The notes beneath the pieces were generated by a model. The model searched no databases and was not told the origin of the DNA. It worked only from the letters and a program-made list of their open reading frames with translations. The translations under genes and the position numbers were made by a program. A stretch of DNA of 64,000 nucleotides from Pseudocercospora fijiensis CIRAD86. Taxonomy: Eukaryota; Ascomycota; Dothideomycetes; Mycosphaerellales; Mycosphaerellaceae. The DNA lies in assembly GCF_000340215.1 (NCBI RefSeq), contig NW_006921542.1:1144267-1208266 (forward strand), written 5' to 3'. Positions 34,541 through 46,562 of this stretch are shown here, piece after piece. Numbering within the stretch: position 1 is the stretch's first letter; each line of letters begins with the position of its first letter.

Positions 34541-35885
34541 TATAGTAGTAGCACTCTACCCTCGAGAAACGCTTTCTATTTAACTGTTAGTATCTACCGG
34601 CTACGAACGCCGGCTATATATACCGAGTATAGAATAAATACCTATACCCCTTCCTCCTTTAGTAACACTTCTACCGTCCCTAGATACCTAGCCGCGATCG
34701 CATTAATCGTAAGCTACTTTGCCTTTACAGACGTAAAGGCTTCGCTCTAATACTAATAAAGAAACTTCTACTTTATATCGAGGATATAAAGACGACTAGT
34801 CTCGATTCTAATCCTTACTAGCTTTTCGTAGTAGCTTTAACTATAATTTTCTAGATTAATAGGACTTATACCTTAGCCCTTTACTAGTATCTCGTCTCTT
34901 TAACTATACTCGATCTACTCCTAGCGCTTATCGTCTATAGCGTTAGGCCCTAAGACTATACCTATTACTAGATCGACGTAGGGTATCTCCTCGCTTTTTT
35001 TAGTTCCTTTATTCTTAGTATTAAGCTCTATCGCGGTATCCTAAACTCTAGCATTATTGTTCTCGGCTATCTAAATATCTCCGTTACTATCGGTCGTATC
35101 GATAGAGGTAGAGGCTATAGGTCTAAATGCTATTAGTTAACGTCTTAAAGAGAAATATACCGGCTATAGCTACCGGCTACGGCTACTAGCTACGGCCGCT
35201 AGCTTAAAGATTTTATATAGTAGTAGCACTCTGCCCTCGAGAAACGCTTTCTATTTAACTGTTAGTATCTACCGGCTACGAACGCCGGCTATATATACCG
35301 AGTATAGAATAATTACCTATACCCCTTCCTCCTTTAGTAACACTTCTACCGTCCCTAGATACCTAGCCGCGATCGCATTAATCGCAAGCTACTTTGCCTT
35401 TATAGACGTAAAGGCTTCGCTCTAATACTAATAAAGAAACTTCTACTTTATATCGAGGATATAAAGACGACTAGTCTCGATTCTAATCCTTACTAGCTTT
35501 TCGTAGTAGCTTTAACTATAATTTTCTAGATTAATAGGACTTATACCTTAGCCCTTTACTAGTATCTCGTCTCTTTAACTATACTCGATCTACTCCTAGC
35601 GCTTATCGTCTATAGCGTTAGGCCCTAAGACTATACCTATTACTAGATCGACGTATAGTATCTCCTCGCTTTTTTCAGTTCCTTTATTCGTAGTATTAAG
35701 CTCTATCGCGGCATCCTAAACTCTAGTATTGTTGTTCTCGGCTATCTAAACATCTCCGTTACTATCGGTCGTATCGATAGAGGTAGCGGCTATAGGTCTA
35801 AATGCTATTAGTTAACGTATTAAAGAAAAATATACCGGCTATAGCTGCCGGTTACGGCTACCGGCTATAGCTGCTAGCTATAGCC
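34531..35885. repeat. 675-bp direct duplication in W1
   Basis: Unit 1 starts at 34531 and unit 2 at 35206 (AAAGATTTTATATAG). Both include a 58-bp intron-like segment (34584-34641 and 35259-35316) with a consensus TACTAAC branch site next to AG, filled by TAGCCGGC repeats. On the minus strand both encode the same frame (LGPNAIDDKR, INLENYSW, YEKLVRIRIETSRLYILDIK), function unknown. Confidence 0.85.
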
Positions 35886-36240
35886 GCTAGCTAGATTAAC
35901 TTACGCTACTAGAACTTTACGCTCGAAAACTAGCCGTAATTCTTTCCTCCTCTTAGCCTTCTCTTAGATTATCTTCTTATTCTAACCTTTACTTTTTTCT
36001 ATAAGCGCTAGCTATCGATAGAATGCCTTATTCCGCGCCTTTCTTCTCTTATCCTTAGCTCTTTTATCCTTATCTATCTTGTCCTTTCTCTCGCGGTCTT
36101 ATACGGAATTCTTCTTCGTAGAGTACTCCTCTTTAGTCTTACGCTTTTTAGTTAGACGCTTAGGTAAAACAAACTCGCGGTCTTTAGTTCTATCTTCTGT
36201 TTAGCGCGCGGCGCGCTTCTCTCTTACTATTATAAGGGAA
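35886..36240 (-). pseudogene. Lys/Arg-rich frame, unknown
   Basis: Minus-strand frame with DREFVLPKRLTKKRKTKEEYS near 36170 and KDKIDKDKRAKDKRRKARNK near 36060. Very basic, so possibly nuclear or nucleic-acid binding. It may be the first exon of the gene in the duplicated region. The call rests on composition only. Confidence 0.35.
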
Positions 36241-36369
36241 AGGGGCGGGGGCGTAGCGTATAGTAGTTATTATCGGTATAGGTATAGAGGAAGAAGTTAA
36301 AAGTATAAGAATATCGCGAAGCCCTAATTGTTACCGCCTACGTAACGTTATATAGGTAAGCTTTCGTAA

Positions 36370-36745
36370 CTACGGCAACTACGCCCCGGCAATAGCAACT
36401 ACGCCCTAGTAACGGTAACTACGCCCTAGCAACGGCAACTACGCCCTAGCAACGGTAATAAAGCGTAGTAAATACAGCCTAGTAACTATTATAGCCGGCA
36501 ATCGTAGCCGGCAGTCGAATAAGAGTGTCCTTGTAGCAAAACTACGCCCTAGTAACGGCAACTACGCCCTAGTAACGGCAACTACGCCCTAGCAACGGCA
36601 ACTACGCCCTAGCAACGGCAACTACGCCCTAGCAACGGCAACTACGCCCTAGCAACGGCAAAAGAGCGTAGTAAATGTAACAGAGTTACTATTATAGCCG
36701 GCAATCGTAGCCGGCAGTCGAATAAGAGTATCCTTATAGTAAAAC
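36370..36745. repeat. 20-bp tandem repeat clusters in W1
   Basis: Unit AACTACGCCCTAGCAACGGC in about four copies at 36370-36465 and six at 36539-36660. Each cluster is followed by a copied block (TATAGCCGGCAATCGTAGCC, 36482 and 36690) and GAATAAGAGT. So a higher-order repeat of about 200 bp is present near the W1 right end. Confidence 0.85.
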
Positions 36746-36847
36746 TAATATAGTCTCTAGTTCAAACTAGGAATCTATATAGTTCGAAAAAACTAAACCG
36801 GAACTAGGGAGCTAGTTCGCCGCTAAGAAACTAAACTATATACGTTT

Positions 36848-36880
36848 AGTAGTTCGGAAACCGAACTACTACGGGGTCTA
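36848..36880. repeat. W1 right terminal inverted repeat with nested palindrome
   Basis: The 20-bp terminal repeat at 36861-36880 is preceded by its own inverted partial copy: AGTAGTTCGG, AAA, then CCGAACTACT. The left end lacks this and instead has a TTTGG-rich stretch. Confidence 0.85.
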
Positions 36881-36888
36881 AGTATTCT
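36881..36888. repeat. 8-bp target duplication of W1 (right)
   Basis: AGTATTCT, identical to 26253-26260. Confidence 0.95.
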
Positions 36889-39800
36889 ATACCTTCGAGA
36901 TACCCCTCCCTAATATTATTCTTAGTAGGCCGTAGAGGCGCGATTAAAAGGTAATCGTCGATAGCTTAACGGATGCCTAGACCTATAGTACCGAAGCCGT
37001 AGCGCGTACTATACGCGTATAGGAACTATAGGAATTCTAGAAGGATATACGTAACGCTCTATACGTATATACGATTAGCGTTCGCTAGCTCCGCGATATC
37101 GCTAAGGGTTCCTCCTTACTAGAAGAATTTAAAGACTTCGAAGACATCTTTACTATAACGCCCGAAGCGTAACGCAAGCTCCCCTAAGACGTAGAGTATA
37201 CGATCGACCTAATCCTCGGAACGAAGCCGCTATATAAACCTCTCTACTATTCTTTAGGAAGAGAGCTTAGCGACCTTTGTAATTACCTAAGCTTAGCCTT
37301 AGAGAATAATTAGATCTAGCTTAGTATAAGCGAGGCAGGTACGCCGATCCTATTCGTACTAAAGAAGGATAGTAGTCTAAGACTCTATATCGATTATAGG
37401 GGGCTAAACGAGATTACTATTAAAAATCGTTACCCCCTGCCTTTTATTAGCGAAACGCTTAATAGGCTTAAGGACGCCGAATAGTATACGTCCTTAGACC
37501 TCTAGAATATATATTACCGTATCTATATTAAGCGAGGCGACGAGTAGAAGACTACGTTCCGTACGCGGTACGGGCACTTCGAGTACAAGGTAATGCCTTT
37601 TAGGCTTACTAATGCTCCTACTACGTTTTAAGGATATATTAATAGGGCGTTAGCTAGCCTAGTTAATATTTGCTTTATCGTCTACCTTAACGATATTCTT
37701 ATCTATAGCAAAACGTAAGAGGACTACGTACGAGACGTACGCGCTATCCTTACGCGGCTTAGAAAGTTTGTACTATATACAAATAGGAAGAAATATTCCT
37801 TCTAGAAGAAAGAAGTTAAATTCCTAGGGTTTATCGTTAGTACCGAAGGCATATCGATAGACTAGCGTAGGGTAAACGCTATTAACGAATAGCCTCGCCT
37901 ATTAACGCTAAAGGAGGTTTAATCCTTCCTCGGATTCTATAACTTCTATCGGAGGTTTATCCCTAATTACTCCCGGATCGTTATACTACTAACCGCCCTA
38001 TTAAAAGGAGCCGTAAATAGCTAAAAGCTAGGGTAGGTCCCGTAGGGCAAAAGCGAGGAGTAAGCGTTCCGCTAGCTAAAGGCTACCTTTAGCTCGGCCT
38101 TAATATTGCGATACTATAATCCTACGAAGCCCCTACGTATCGAAACCGATACCTCTACGTTCGCCTTAGCGGGGATTATATTATAACAAAGTAAAGATAG
38201 GAATTAGTACTCTATAGCCTTCTAGTTACGGAAAATAGTCCTAGCCGAGACGAATTATAAGACCTATAACTAGGAGCTCTTAGCGGTTATCGAATCCTTT
38301 AAGTATTAGCGCCCGTACCTCGATAGCGCTTAGTATACGACCTGCGTAGTTGTCGACTACGCTAATCTTAAAGGCTTTATAAAGATAAAGTAGCTTATTA
38401 GAAGGCAGGTAAGATAGGCAACCTTTCTTATACCTTTTAACTTTACTATCGAATATCGGGCTAGTAAACGAAATCTAGCCGATATGTCTTTACGACGTAG
38501 CGACTATAAGAGCGAGTCGTAGGCGGCAAACAACCTTCTCCCTATATTATAGTCGAAACTAGCTCTATAGTTAAATCTATCCGATAATATCGAGCCGATC
38601 GTAAATCGCGTCTCGATTATATACGTAGGGATACGAGACGCTACTATAACGCTAGCGGAGCGTAAGGCTTTTATTAGCAGTCCCGTAAGAGTAGCGGCTA
38701 CTATCGTTAGTAACGACGGACCCTACTACGCGACGCCTAATATTATCCTTCGCTTCGTACGTACCTTATAATAGTTAGAGCAAGCGAGAGGAGGAGGCTT
38801 AGACGAGACAAGCTCGCCGTCGGGTAGCTTAGCCTCTTCGAGTAGTTCTAACCTCCCGGCTAGCTATTTACGCCGTAGTAACCTTATTTATTACGGCGAT
38901 ACGCTATATATCCCTAAGGACTACGTATTATATACGCAACTAATACGTATATACTACGACGACCCTTTAGCTAGATACTTTAGTATAGCTAAGACTATAG
39001 ACCTAATACGCCGAAAGTACTTCTAGCCGAAGATAGCTAAGGATATTACAGCCTATATCCGTACCTATAGAACTTATTAATAGTCGAAGGCGAAGCGCTA
39101 TCGCCTATATAGCGAGCTCGCTACGCTACCTATACTAACCCGACTATAGTAAGAATTAACAATAGACTTTATTACCGATCTCCCGCCGAGCAAGCTCGGT
39201 ACCTACGTATATACTACGATCCTCGTAATAGTCGACTGCTATACGAAAAGAAGCCTCTTTATCCTAACGACGAAGAAGTATATAGTAGTAGAACTCGCGG
39301 ATATCCTTTAAAGAGAGGTAATTAGGCGTTTTAGAGTACTATTAGGCATTATTAGCAATCGTAGATCGCTTTTTACTAGCTAGTTTTAGAGCGACTTCTG
39401 CTTCGAAGCGTATATAAAGCGTAGGCTTAGTATAGCCTTCTATCCTTAGACTAATAGGCAAACCGAACGCGCGAACTAGACCCTCGAGCAATACCTACGA
39501 TACTATTACTCCGAGAACTAGAATAATTAGGCTAAATTGTTGCCTTAGGCGGAGTTTGCCTATAATAATAGCGTTTATCCTACGTTGCGTATAAGCCCCT
39601 TTACGATGCTCTACGGCTTTAATCATAATTTAATACTAAGTATAAATAAGCTACTAGCTCGGGACGAGCTAACTAAGGGAAGGGTACTAGTAGCTATCGA
39701 CGCTACGGAGCGACTACGGAAAGCGTATAAAACGCTTACGGAACGCTAGTAGAAAGCAGTAGAATACTAGGCTAAGTAATATAATATATACTATACTACT

Positions 39801-40266
39801 AAGATATAAAGTATAGGTAACCTAGTCTTACTATCGACAAAGAACATTAGCTTAGATATCCTAAAGAAGAAACTTAGCCCGAAGTATATAGGGCCTTTTC
39901 GTATTATTAACGTAGTCGGAGCGTAGGCGTACCGCCTAGCGCTACCGTTAAGTACGAAGATCTATAATGTTTTCTATGTTTCCCTCCTCGAGCCTTAGTA
40001 TAGGCGCGATAGCGAGGAGTATAAGATAAGTATGCCTATCGCTAAAGGTAACAAGTAGTAGGTAGAAACAATCGTAGCTAAGAAGATAAAAAAGCGGAAA
40101 GCGTACTACCTTATTAAGTAGCGAGGTTAGCCTAAAGAATATAATACTTAGGAACTAGCTATTTATATTAAAGATTCTATAGCGTTAGACGAGTTCGAAG
40201 CTTAAGCGAAGCGTAAGCGTAGGCAGTAATTAAAACAAAAGAAAGTAAAACTTAAGAAAAAATAGT
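36889..40266 (+). pseudogene. Y pol: RT, RNase H, integrase, chromodomain
   Basis: Continues Y after W1. [22 protein letters not shown] near 37350, [14 protein letters not shown] near 37425, TFRTRYGHFEYKVMPF near 37555; the active-site box at 37683-37694 reads YLND, the first Asp changed to Asn. RNase H: IETDTSTFALAGI near 38135. Integrase: zinc-binding remnant near 39000, LTIDFITDLPPSK near 39150, ILVIVDCYTKRS near 39220, TNRQTERAN near 39450 and FAYNNSVYPT near 39560. A chromodomain near 40065-40165 (VETIVAKKIKKRKAYYLIKWRG) is followed by a basic tail. Scattered TAG/TAA codons and the active-site change make it non-functional. Confidence 0.9.
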
Positions 40267-40490
40267 AGATACGTGCTTGTTTCGCTACTAAAAAAAAGGC
40301 CTATCGGCCTAGTATATATAAAGGTAGCGCCGCGTAGGCGCGGCGACGGCGGGCCGCCTACTCTACTTATCCTTAGAATCCTTAGCCTCTTCCTCCTCTT
40401 CGATACCTATAGCGGTATCGACGGTAGCGACGGCCTTAGCGCCGACGCGCTAGGCGAGGTTCTAGTACAGTTAGTATACGAGGCGTAAGT
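40267..40490. other. Y segment after pol
   Basis: A plus-strand frame at 40273-40488 is open but lacks any family signature. I treat it as chance opening in a GC-richer patch. Confidence 0.4.
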
Positions 40491-40599
40491 AAAACGAGGC
40501 TATAGGAAAAAACTATACCTAACGACCGATCTCGACTAAGCCGGCTAAGTTAGTACCGATATACTCGAGGGTACTAAGTATGTTAACGTCCGTAAGGGA

Positions 40600-41188
40600 C
40601 CCGCTAGTAGCCCCTTTACGGGCTAGGGCTTTGCCGCCTAGAGTTACCTTATTCTTATTAGTATAGAAGACATTAAGCGCAGATAGGATAACTAATATCG
40701 AGATTAGTATACGAAGCGTAAGCGAAGCGTAAGCGAAGCGTATAAGGAATATACGTGCGACTATAGAGTCTAGCTCGGCCTAGAGTGCCTCTAAAGCCTC
40801 GTCTAACTCCTCGATAGAGTCGTAGCCGTCTAGGTTATATAAGTCGCGCGTAGAGCGCGCGGCGCGAATACGGGCTAGTAGCGATACGAGCGAGCGGGCC
40901 GTAATAGGAGTATAGATATAATAGCTACCGCGGTAGCGATTATAGTTACGCTTAGTAGTAGGGTCTATATTGCCGCCTATACAAACCTTAACTAGGTCTA
41001 CTAAAGCGAGTTAGTTACGAAGCGTATACGCGCGGCAAGTAGCGAGAAAACATACCGTTAGCTATTATATACTTAAAGTAACGGGTACAGCCCTCTAGGA
41101 CTTTTAGTAGGCACTAGGTAGGCGTAGTAGGGGTCGTAGGGCTAGCGCCTACGGCGCGCTTGCCTGCGGTACGCGTAGGGGTAGACAT
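40600..41188 (-). pseudogene. Antisense ORF between Y pol and 3' LTR
   Basis: Minus-strand ATG at 41186-41188 begins STPTRTAGKRAVGASPTTPT, then LLKVLEGCTRYFKYIIANGM and SRYLPRVYAS near 41020. After a one-base shift the frame continues LALVDLVKVCIGGNIDPTTK near 41000, RNYNRYRGSYYIYTPITA near 40930 and DLYNLDGYDSIEELDEALEAL near 40820. Few RIP stops occur and the composition is protein-like. It is opposite to gag-pol and has no recognised domain. It might be a small accessory protein of Y. A short GAAGCGTAAGC repeat overlaps its end near 40706-40743. Confidence 0.5.
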
Positions 41189-41610
41189 ACTAGTAATGTT
41201 TTTTTTAATAGATGTTTAAAAAAGAAAAATCTTTAAGTAATACTAGGGGGGCGCGAGGGCAGAGTAGATAAGGCGCGGGCGGGTAGTATTTAGAGCGCTT
41301 AGAAAAAGAAGAAGTTTTTAAGCGGGCTTCGAATGCTTTAAATACTCGCCTCGCTTTCGGATAGCTTACGTTCTCGCGTAGCTACCGCGTTCTTAGAAAT
41401 TTAGGTAACCTCTAGTTAGTACTAGAAGTAGCCGCGCTTTAAATCTATAAACAAATAAGCAACTACGAGGCAAATTATAACGTGCCTAGCAACTATAGCC
41501 TAGCGATAGGTGCGTACGAGGCGCGTATATATAGCGCAGAGTATAAGAAATAGTATAATTTACTATATTGCCCTATAGCTAGGATAGCTATACCGGGGGA
41601 AGGAGATAAT
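41189..41610 (+). other. Y 3' non-coding region
   Basis: Holds a T/A-rich run (TTTTTTTTAATAG near 41200) and ends with the purine-rich CCGGGGGAAGGAGA (41593-41606) before the LTR, a likely polypurine tract. No coding motif is seen. Confidence 0.55.
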
Positions 41611-41919
41611 TATAAGAACCTAAGCAAGTAAAGTCTTCTATCCTGCCTTAGTAAGCCTATATAACAATTATATAATATTATTACGTATACTGCGGTGCTA
41701 TCCCGCTAGCGTAAAGCCTGCTTAGCGTATACGCGGAGAAGCTCGGTCGCTCGTACGGATATACTCGGTAGCCGGTACGGTAGAAATACTATCCGTACGT
41801 AGCCTAGTTAATAGTAAACGCTCTGCCCTATTCTAAGAAAGGCACGGTTTAGTTCTACTTTCTACTACGGCGATTAGTAGAGGGTATTCTATACGTTACT
41901 ATATACCTATTTTCTTATA
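41611..41919 (+). repeat. Y 3' LTR (309 bp)
   Basis: Matches 24280-24588 with scattered C/T and G/A differences, then GCGGG target duplication at 41920-41924. Confidence 0.94.
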
Positions 41920-41924
41920 GCGGG

Positions 41925-42520
41925 GTTAGGAATAAGCTCTTTTTTTACGACTTATAGATACGAGTCTACGTCTCTTATAGCGCTAGACGAGGATCCTACT
42001 ATCGATAGATAGTTAAATATAGTAAAGCGAGCGGAGGAACTTATAGACAAAATTAAGAAGATCTTAGACCTATATTAAGTATAGATAGTAGAGGTAGCGT
42101 AAAAATCGGAAGATTACGTAAATAAAACTAGGACCCTAGCTCCGGTATACCGAGTTAGGGATAAGGTCTAGCTAGACCTAAAGAATTACTAGACCGATAG
42201 GCCTAAAAAGAGCCTCGACTCGAAATATACTAAGTATACGGTCGAAGAAGTTTTATTACTAGTATTAGTACGACTCTCTAGGATTCTAAGTAATATCTAC
42301 CTAGTATTCTATACCGATCTTCTACTACTAGCGAGTAAAGACTATCTACTAGAGTAGGAAATTAATAATAAATAGCTAGACCCTATATTATTTAAGATAT
42401 ACGAAGAATAGTAGGTCGAAGAAATCCTATATATATATAGAAAAAGAAACGAGGTAGAGGGCGAGAAGCACCTATAAAATAGAGTAGTTACTCTAAACCT
42501 ACCTAGTAAACCCTAGCAAA
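41925..42520 (+). pseudogene. Element Z integrase C-terminal part and chromodomain remnant
   Basis: Resumes the Z integrase after Y. Visible motifs are LAPVYRVRDKVWLDLKNYW near 42135 and DRPKKSLDSKYTKYTVEEVL near 42205, typical of the C-terminal integrase region of chromoviruses. A short VEEILYIYRKRNEVEGEKHL near 42415 resembles the start of a chromodomain. Stops are RIP-type. A basic, lower-complexity tail runs to about 42610. Confidence 0.78.
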
Positions 42521-42733
42521 TATCGCGGATACTATAGCGATAGATTTTTTTAAAGCGAAATATAGAGAAATCGAGATAAACGATAGACTACTAAGAGACT
42601 AGAAAAAGAAAGAGAAACGGAGAAAATAAGATAGGAACCTAGCGTTTTTCCGTAAAGCGAGGATTAGCGATTTATTAGTTTTACTAACTTATTAGTTTTT
42701 TAGGGATTGTTTTTATTTGTTTAAAAAGGGGGA

Positions 42734-44080
<1,347 letters not shown>

Positions 44081-44324
44081 TACGGGTAAGTAACGCGTAC
44101 GTAGATACTAGATATAAGACTTAATAGGTTCGATAAAGAGCTAAGTCTATCTACGTAAATCCGAATAGTTTTATACGGTACGCTAAGCGCTAAGTAGTAG
44201 GTTAGAGTCGCGTAGGCCGAACGCCTAAGGCTAGCGCTTTCTACCTAGGGCGTAGCCCTTTATATTATAATTTATTCCTGTCCTCCTCCCCTTCCTTAGC
44301 GGGGATAGAAAGCCCCTCGTAGTT
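44081..44324. other. Spacer between inverted Z LTRs
   Basis: No similarity elsewhere in the window and no coding motif seen. A purine/pyrimidine-biased tract (CCTCCTCCCCTTCC near 44281) could be a polypurine tract read from the minus strand. Confidence 0.4.
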
Positions 44325-45478
44325 TCTATCGCTATTACTTTATCCGTTAGATCTGTACTTATCTAAGCTTCTCTAAAGTAACGCGCTCGTAGTTTCCTCC
44401 TTTACGATCGGGGTTTCCGCTACTTTCTAGTCGGGTTTGCCGTTCCCTAGGTTTTAAGGACTATAACTTTCTTCGCGACTACTAAACCGCGCTCTTTTAC
44501 CTACTTACCGCTTTCTAAAACGCGCCGTAACTACGCTTTTAAACGCTTTACTTATAATAGCGCCTTCTATTACTTTTGCGACCTTTACTTTCGTATCGCT
44601 TTCTAGGAGTATTAATATTTCGCTCTTCTTCCTCTTCTTCCTCTTTTCTTTATATATACCCCTACTACTCCTACTACTACTACTACTACTATAGTAAGTC
44701 CCTCCCCTTCTTCTGCGATTTCCTCCGTAAAATTAACTTGTCCTAGATAGCTCGTCGAATCTACTATATTAGTTGCTATAACTCTAGCGAGGACTACGCC
44801 GATTAATCTATACAGTTCCCGCCCTATTTATCGTAGGGTCCGCTAACTTTTCTTAAGCCCGCTAGCTCGAGGGCCTACGCTAATTACGCTCGTAAGAGAA
44901 TCGCTTACGCTTTACTATAAGTTTTCGCAATTCCCGTACCGAAACCCTCGCTAACTATTTAGTCCTTAAATAGCTTACGTAGCCTACGCTAGCTATATCC
45001 GCGCGACCCGCGCTACCGTCGCTAAGAAGCACTCCGAGCTTCTTAAGGTTCTTAAGGTATAGAAAGCTCTAAGGTCTCTCTAGCCGTAGGCATTATTATC
45101 TAGGTAAGATTTCCCGTTTCCTACGATAAAACCCTCGCTAACTATTTCTTTTAGCGCTATCGCCTCGGAGGTAACAAACACCGTCGCTAATATTGTAGCT
45201 TAATAGACTTAGACGTAAGTTCCTATCTACCCTTCGATTTTTTCTCGCTAATATCCTTTTTTAGGGATATTCCTACTACTCTCTATCTCGGTAATAATCG
45301 TTAAGGTCCGCCGGGTTAGCTAGGTTAATAAGGGTTTCCGTAGGTTTTCTAGTAGGCTCTAGGTAGTTTCGGAGGTATTATTATATTTTTTTTTCTAGTC
45401 CTAAGGGGACCTCCTTATTTTAGGCGGAGACCCGATACTTACTTATAAATACCTAAATAAAATTTTTCTCTATCCTAA
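44325..45478 (-). repeat. Second Z LTR, inverted
   Basis: Reverse complement matches 42734-44080, including the region around the AGT repeat. Its outer end is interrupted about 7 bp from the LTR terminus by the insertion of G1-B at 45479. Confidence 0.75.
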
Positions 45479-45757
45479 TATTAGCTAGTAACCGGCCTAT
45501 ATATATAGGCTAAGTTTTAAGCCTATATAAGAGGCCTCCTTCGGCGCTATAGATAGAGCATTAACCTCGTATAGTATATTGTTTATATTACACTTCTATA
45601 ATGCCTATATTATAGGGCTCTAGTTACTAGCCTAAGCGGTAGTCTCGTTATCCTATTATACTAAACATAGCTGCCTATATTGCTATAGGTTATATTACCC
45701 TCGGTAGCCTATACTATTACTATAAGTAGTAGTAGTAGTATTAGTTTCCGTCCTTTA
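45479..45757 (+). repeat. G1-B 5' LTR (279 bp)
   Basis: Equal in length and nearly equal in sequence to 10666-10944. It is followed after one base by TAGAGCCGAAGG, which would be TGGAGCCGAAGG before RIP and is the candidate tRNA primer site; the tRNA cannot be named from this alone. Confidence 0.92.
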
Positions 45758-46562
45758 TTAGAGCCGAAGGTAGGGCTATCTCTTTATATCTAATAGGTTC
45801 GGGTATATCGAAGGTAGTCCTAGGGTACGAATAGCTATAACTAGAGCGAGGGTACGATAAGAGCCTATAATATAGACGATATAGAAGTACCTCGAGGGGC
45901 TATTACGACAAGCGAAGAAACCTCTTAACGAGGGCATATCTTTAACCCCGAAAAGCTATAAACCCTTAGGACTGTTATAGCTTAGGGCCTAGTCTATAAC
46001 TATAGCTAGCTTCTAAGGACTCGGCTTCGGGTCGAAGACCTATTTAGTACCGCTTGCTCGAGATAAGCCCTATCTAAGAAGGAGATAGACTAATTACCTA
46101 TTAGCCTTGCTTAGTTTGCTAAGACTATTAATCGATAGTAAATACTAGATAGCAGGTCGGATAGCCGGGGAGTCCCCTATTAATCGGGTAAGGCGATCCT
46201 AGGTTCGTAGCCTCGCTTAGATAGTGCTTAGCCTTCTACTAGGACAAGAAGGCTACCGCCCCCCCGCCTAGCTAAAGGAGATAACGAGAGCTAGTTTCTA
46301 GGATCTAGGTATAAACAGAGACTGCAGTCTCTCCCTCCGAGCGGCTTTCGTCTAAAGTCTACTAAATTAAGCTCCTAGAGGTGCTTAGGCGACCCCTAGG
46401 AGGCTAAGTCCTAATACTACCCCGGGGGTAATATTAGGAGAAAACAGCCTAGCCTACTATTTTCTCGCGTAGTAACATCGTAACAAAATACAATATCGAA
46501 ACAAAATATACTAAAAACACCTTTATATAGTATTTTATTTCAACTATTTTATAAGCAATTGA
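45758..46562 (+). other. G1-B 5' leader with a palindrome
   Basis: About 800 bp between LTR and gag. The hairpin at 46410-46438 lies about 125 bp before the inferred gag start. No other motif is recognised. Confidence 0.6.
46410..46438. repeat. Palindrome upstream of G1-B gag
   Basis: CCTAATACTACCCC/GGGGGTAATATTAGG, the best-preserved palindrome arms of the family. Confidence 0.85.

Larger units (their letters stand above)
26261..36880 (-). mobile_element. hAT DNA transposon W1, complete, 10.6 kb, carrying histone H3-like genes
   Basis: Bounded by 20-bp perfect inverted repeats, TAGACCCCGTAGTAGTTCGG at 26261-26280 and its complement at 36861-36880, with an 8-bp target duplication. The transposase is on the minus strand (30788-33600). 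Downstream of it in transposase sense are H3-like gene 1 (29835-30619), an unrecognised frame, and H3-like gene 2 (27524-28184). Upstream are duplicated unrecognised sequences and short tandem repeats. Over twice the length of ordinary hAT elements, it looks like an element that captured host genes. Arrays of TAGCCGGCA are spread through it and are absent from the other elements. Confidence 0.93.
24280..41919 (+). mobile_element. Ty3/gypsy chromovirus Y, split by hAT W1
   Basis: LTRs of 309 bp at 24280-24588 and 41611-41919. Target duplication GCGGG is at 24275-24279 and 41920-41924, inside the Z integrase. Removing W1 (26261-36880) and one copy of its 8-bp duplication leaves a 7.0-kb element with gag, protease, RT, RNase H, integrase and chromodomain on the plus strand. 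An antisense frame lies between pol and the 3' LTR. All frames carry RIP-type stops. Confidence 0.95.

Noticed and set aside
40680..40745. GAAGCGTAAGC short repeat as a regulatory array
   Set aside because: Only about three imperfect units, overlapping the antisense ORF end; no evidence for function.
24275..41924. Possibility that 24280-41919 is one very long novel element
   Set aside because: Terminal repeats and target duplications show a 7.0-kb gypsy element split by a 10.6-kb hAT element.
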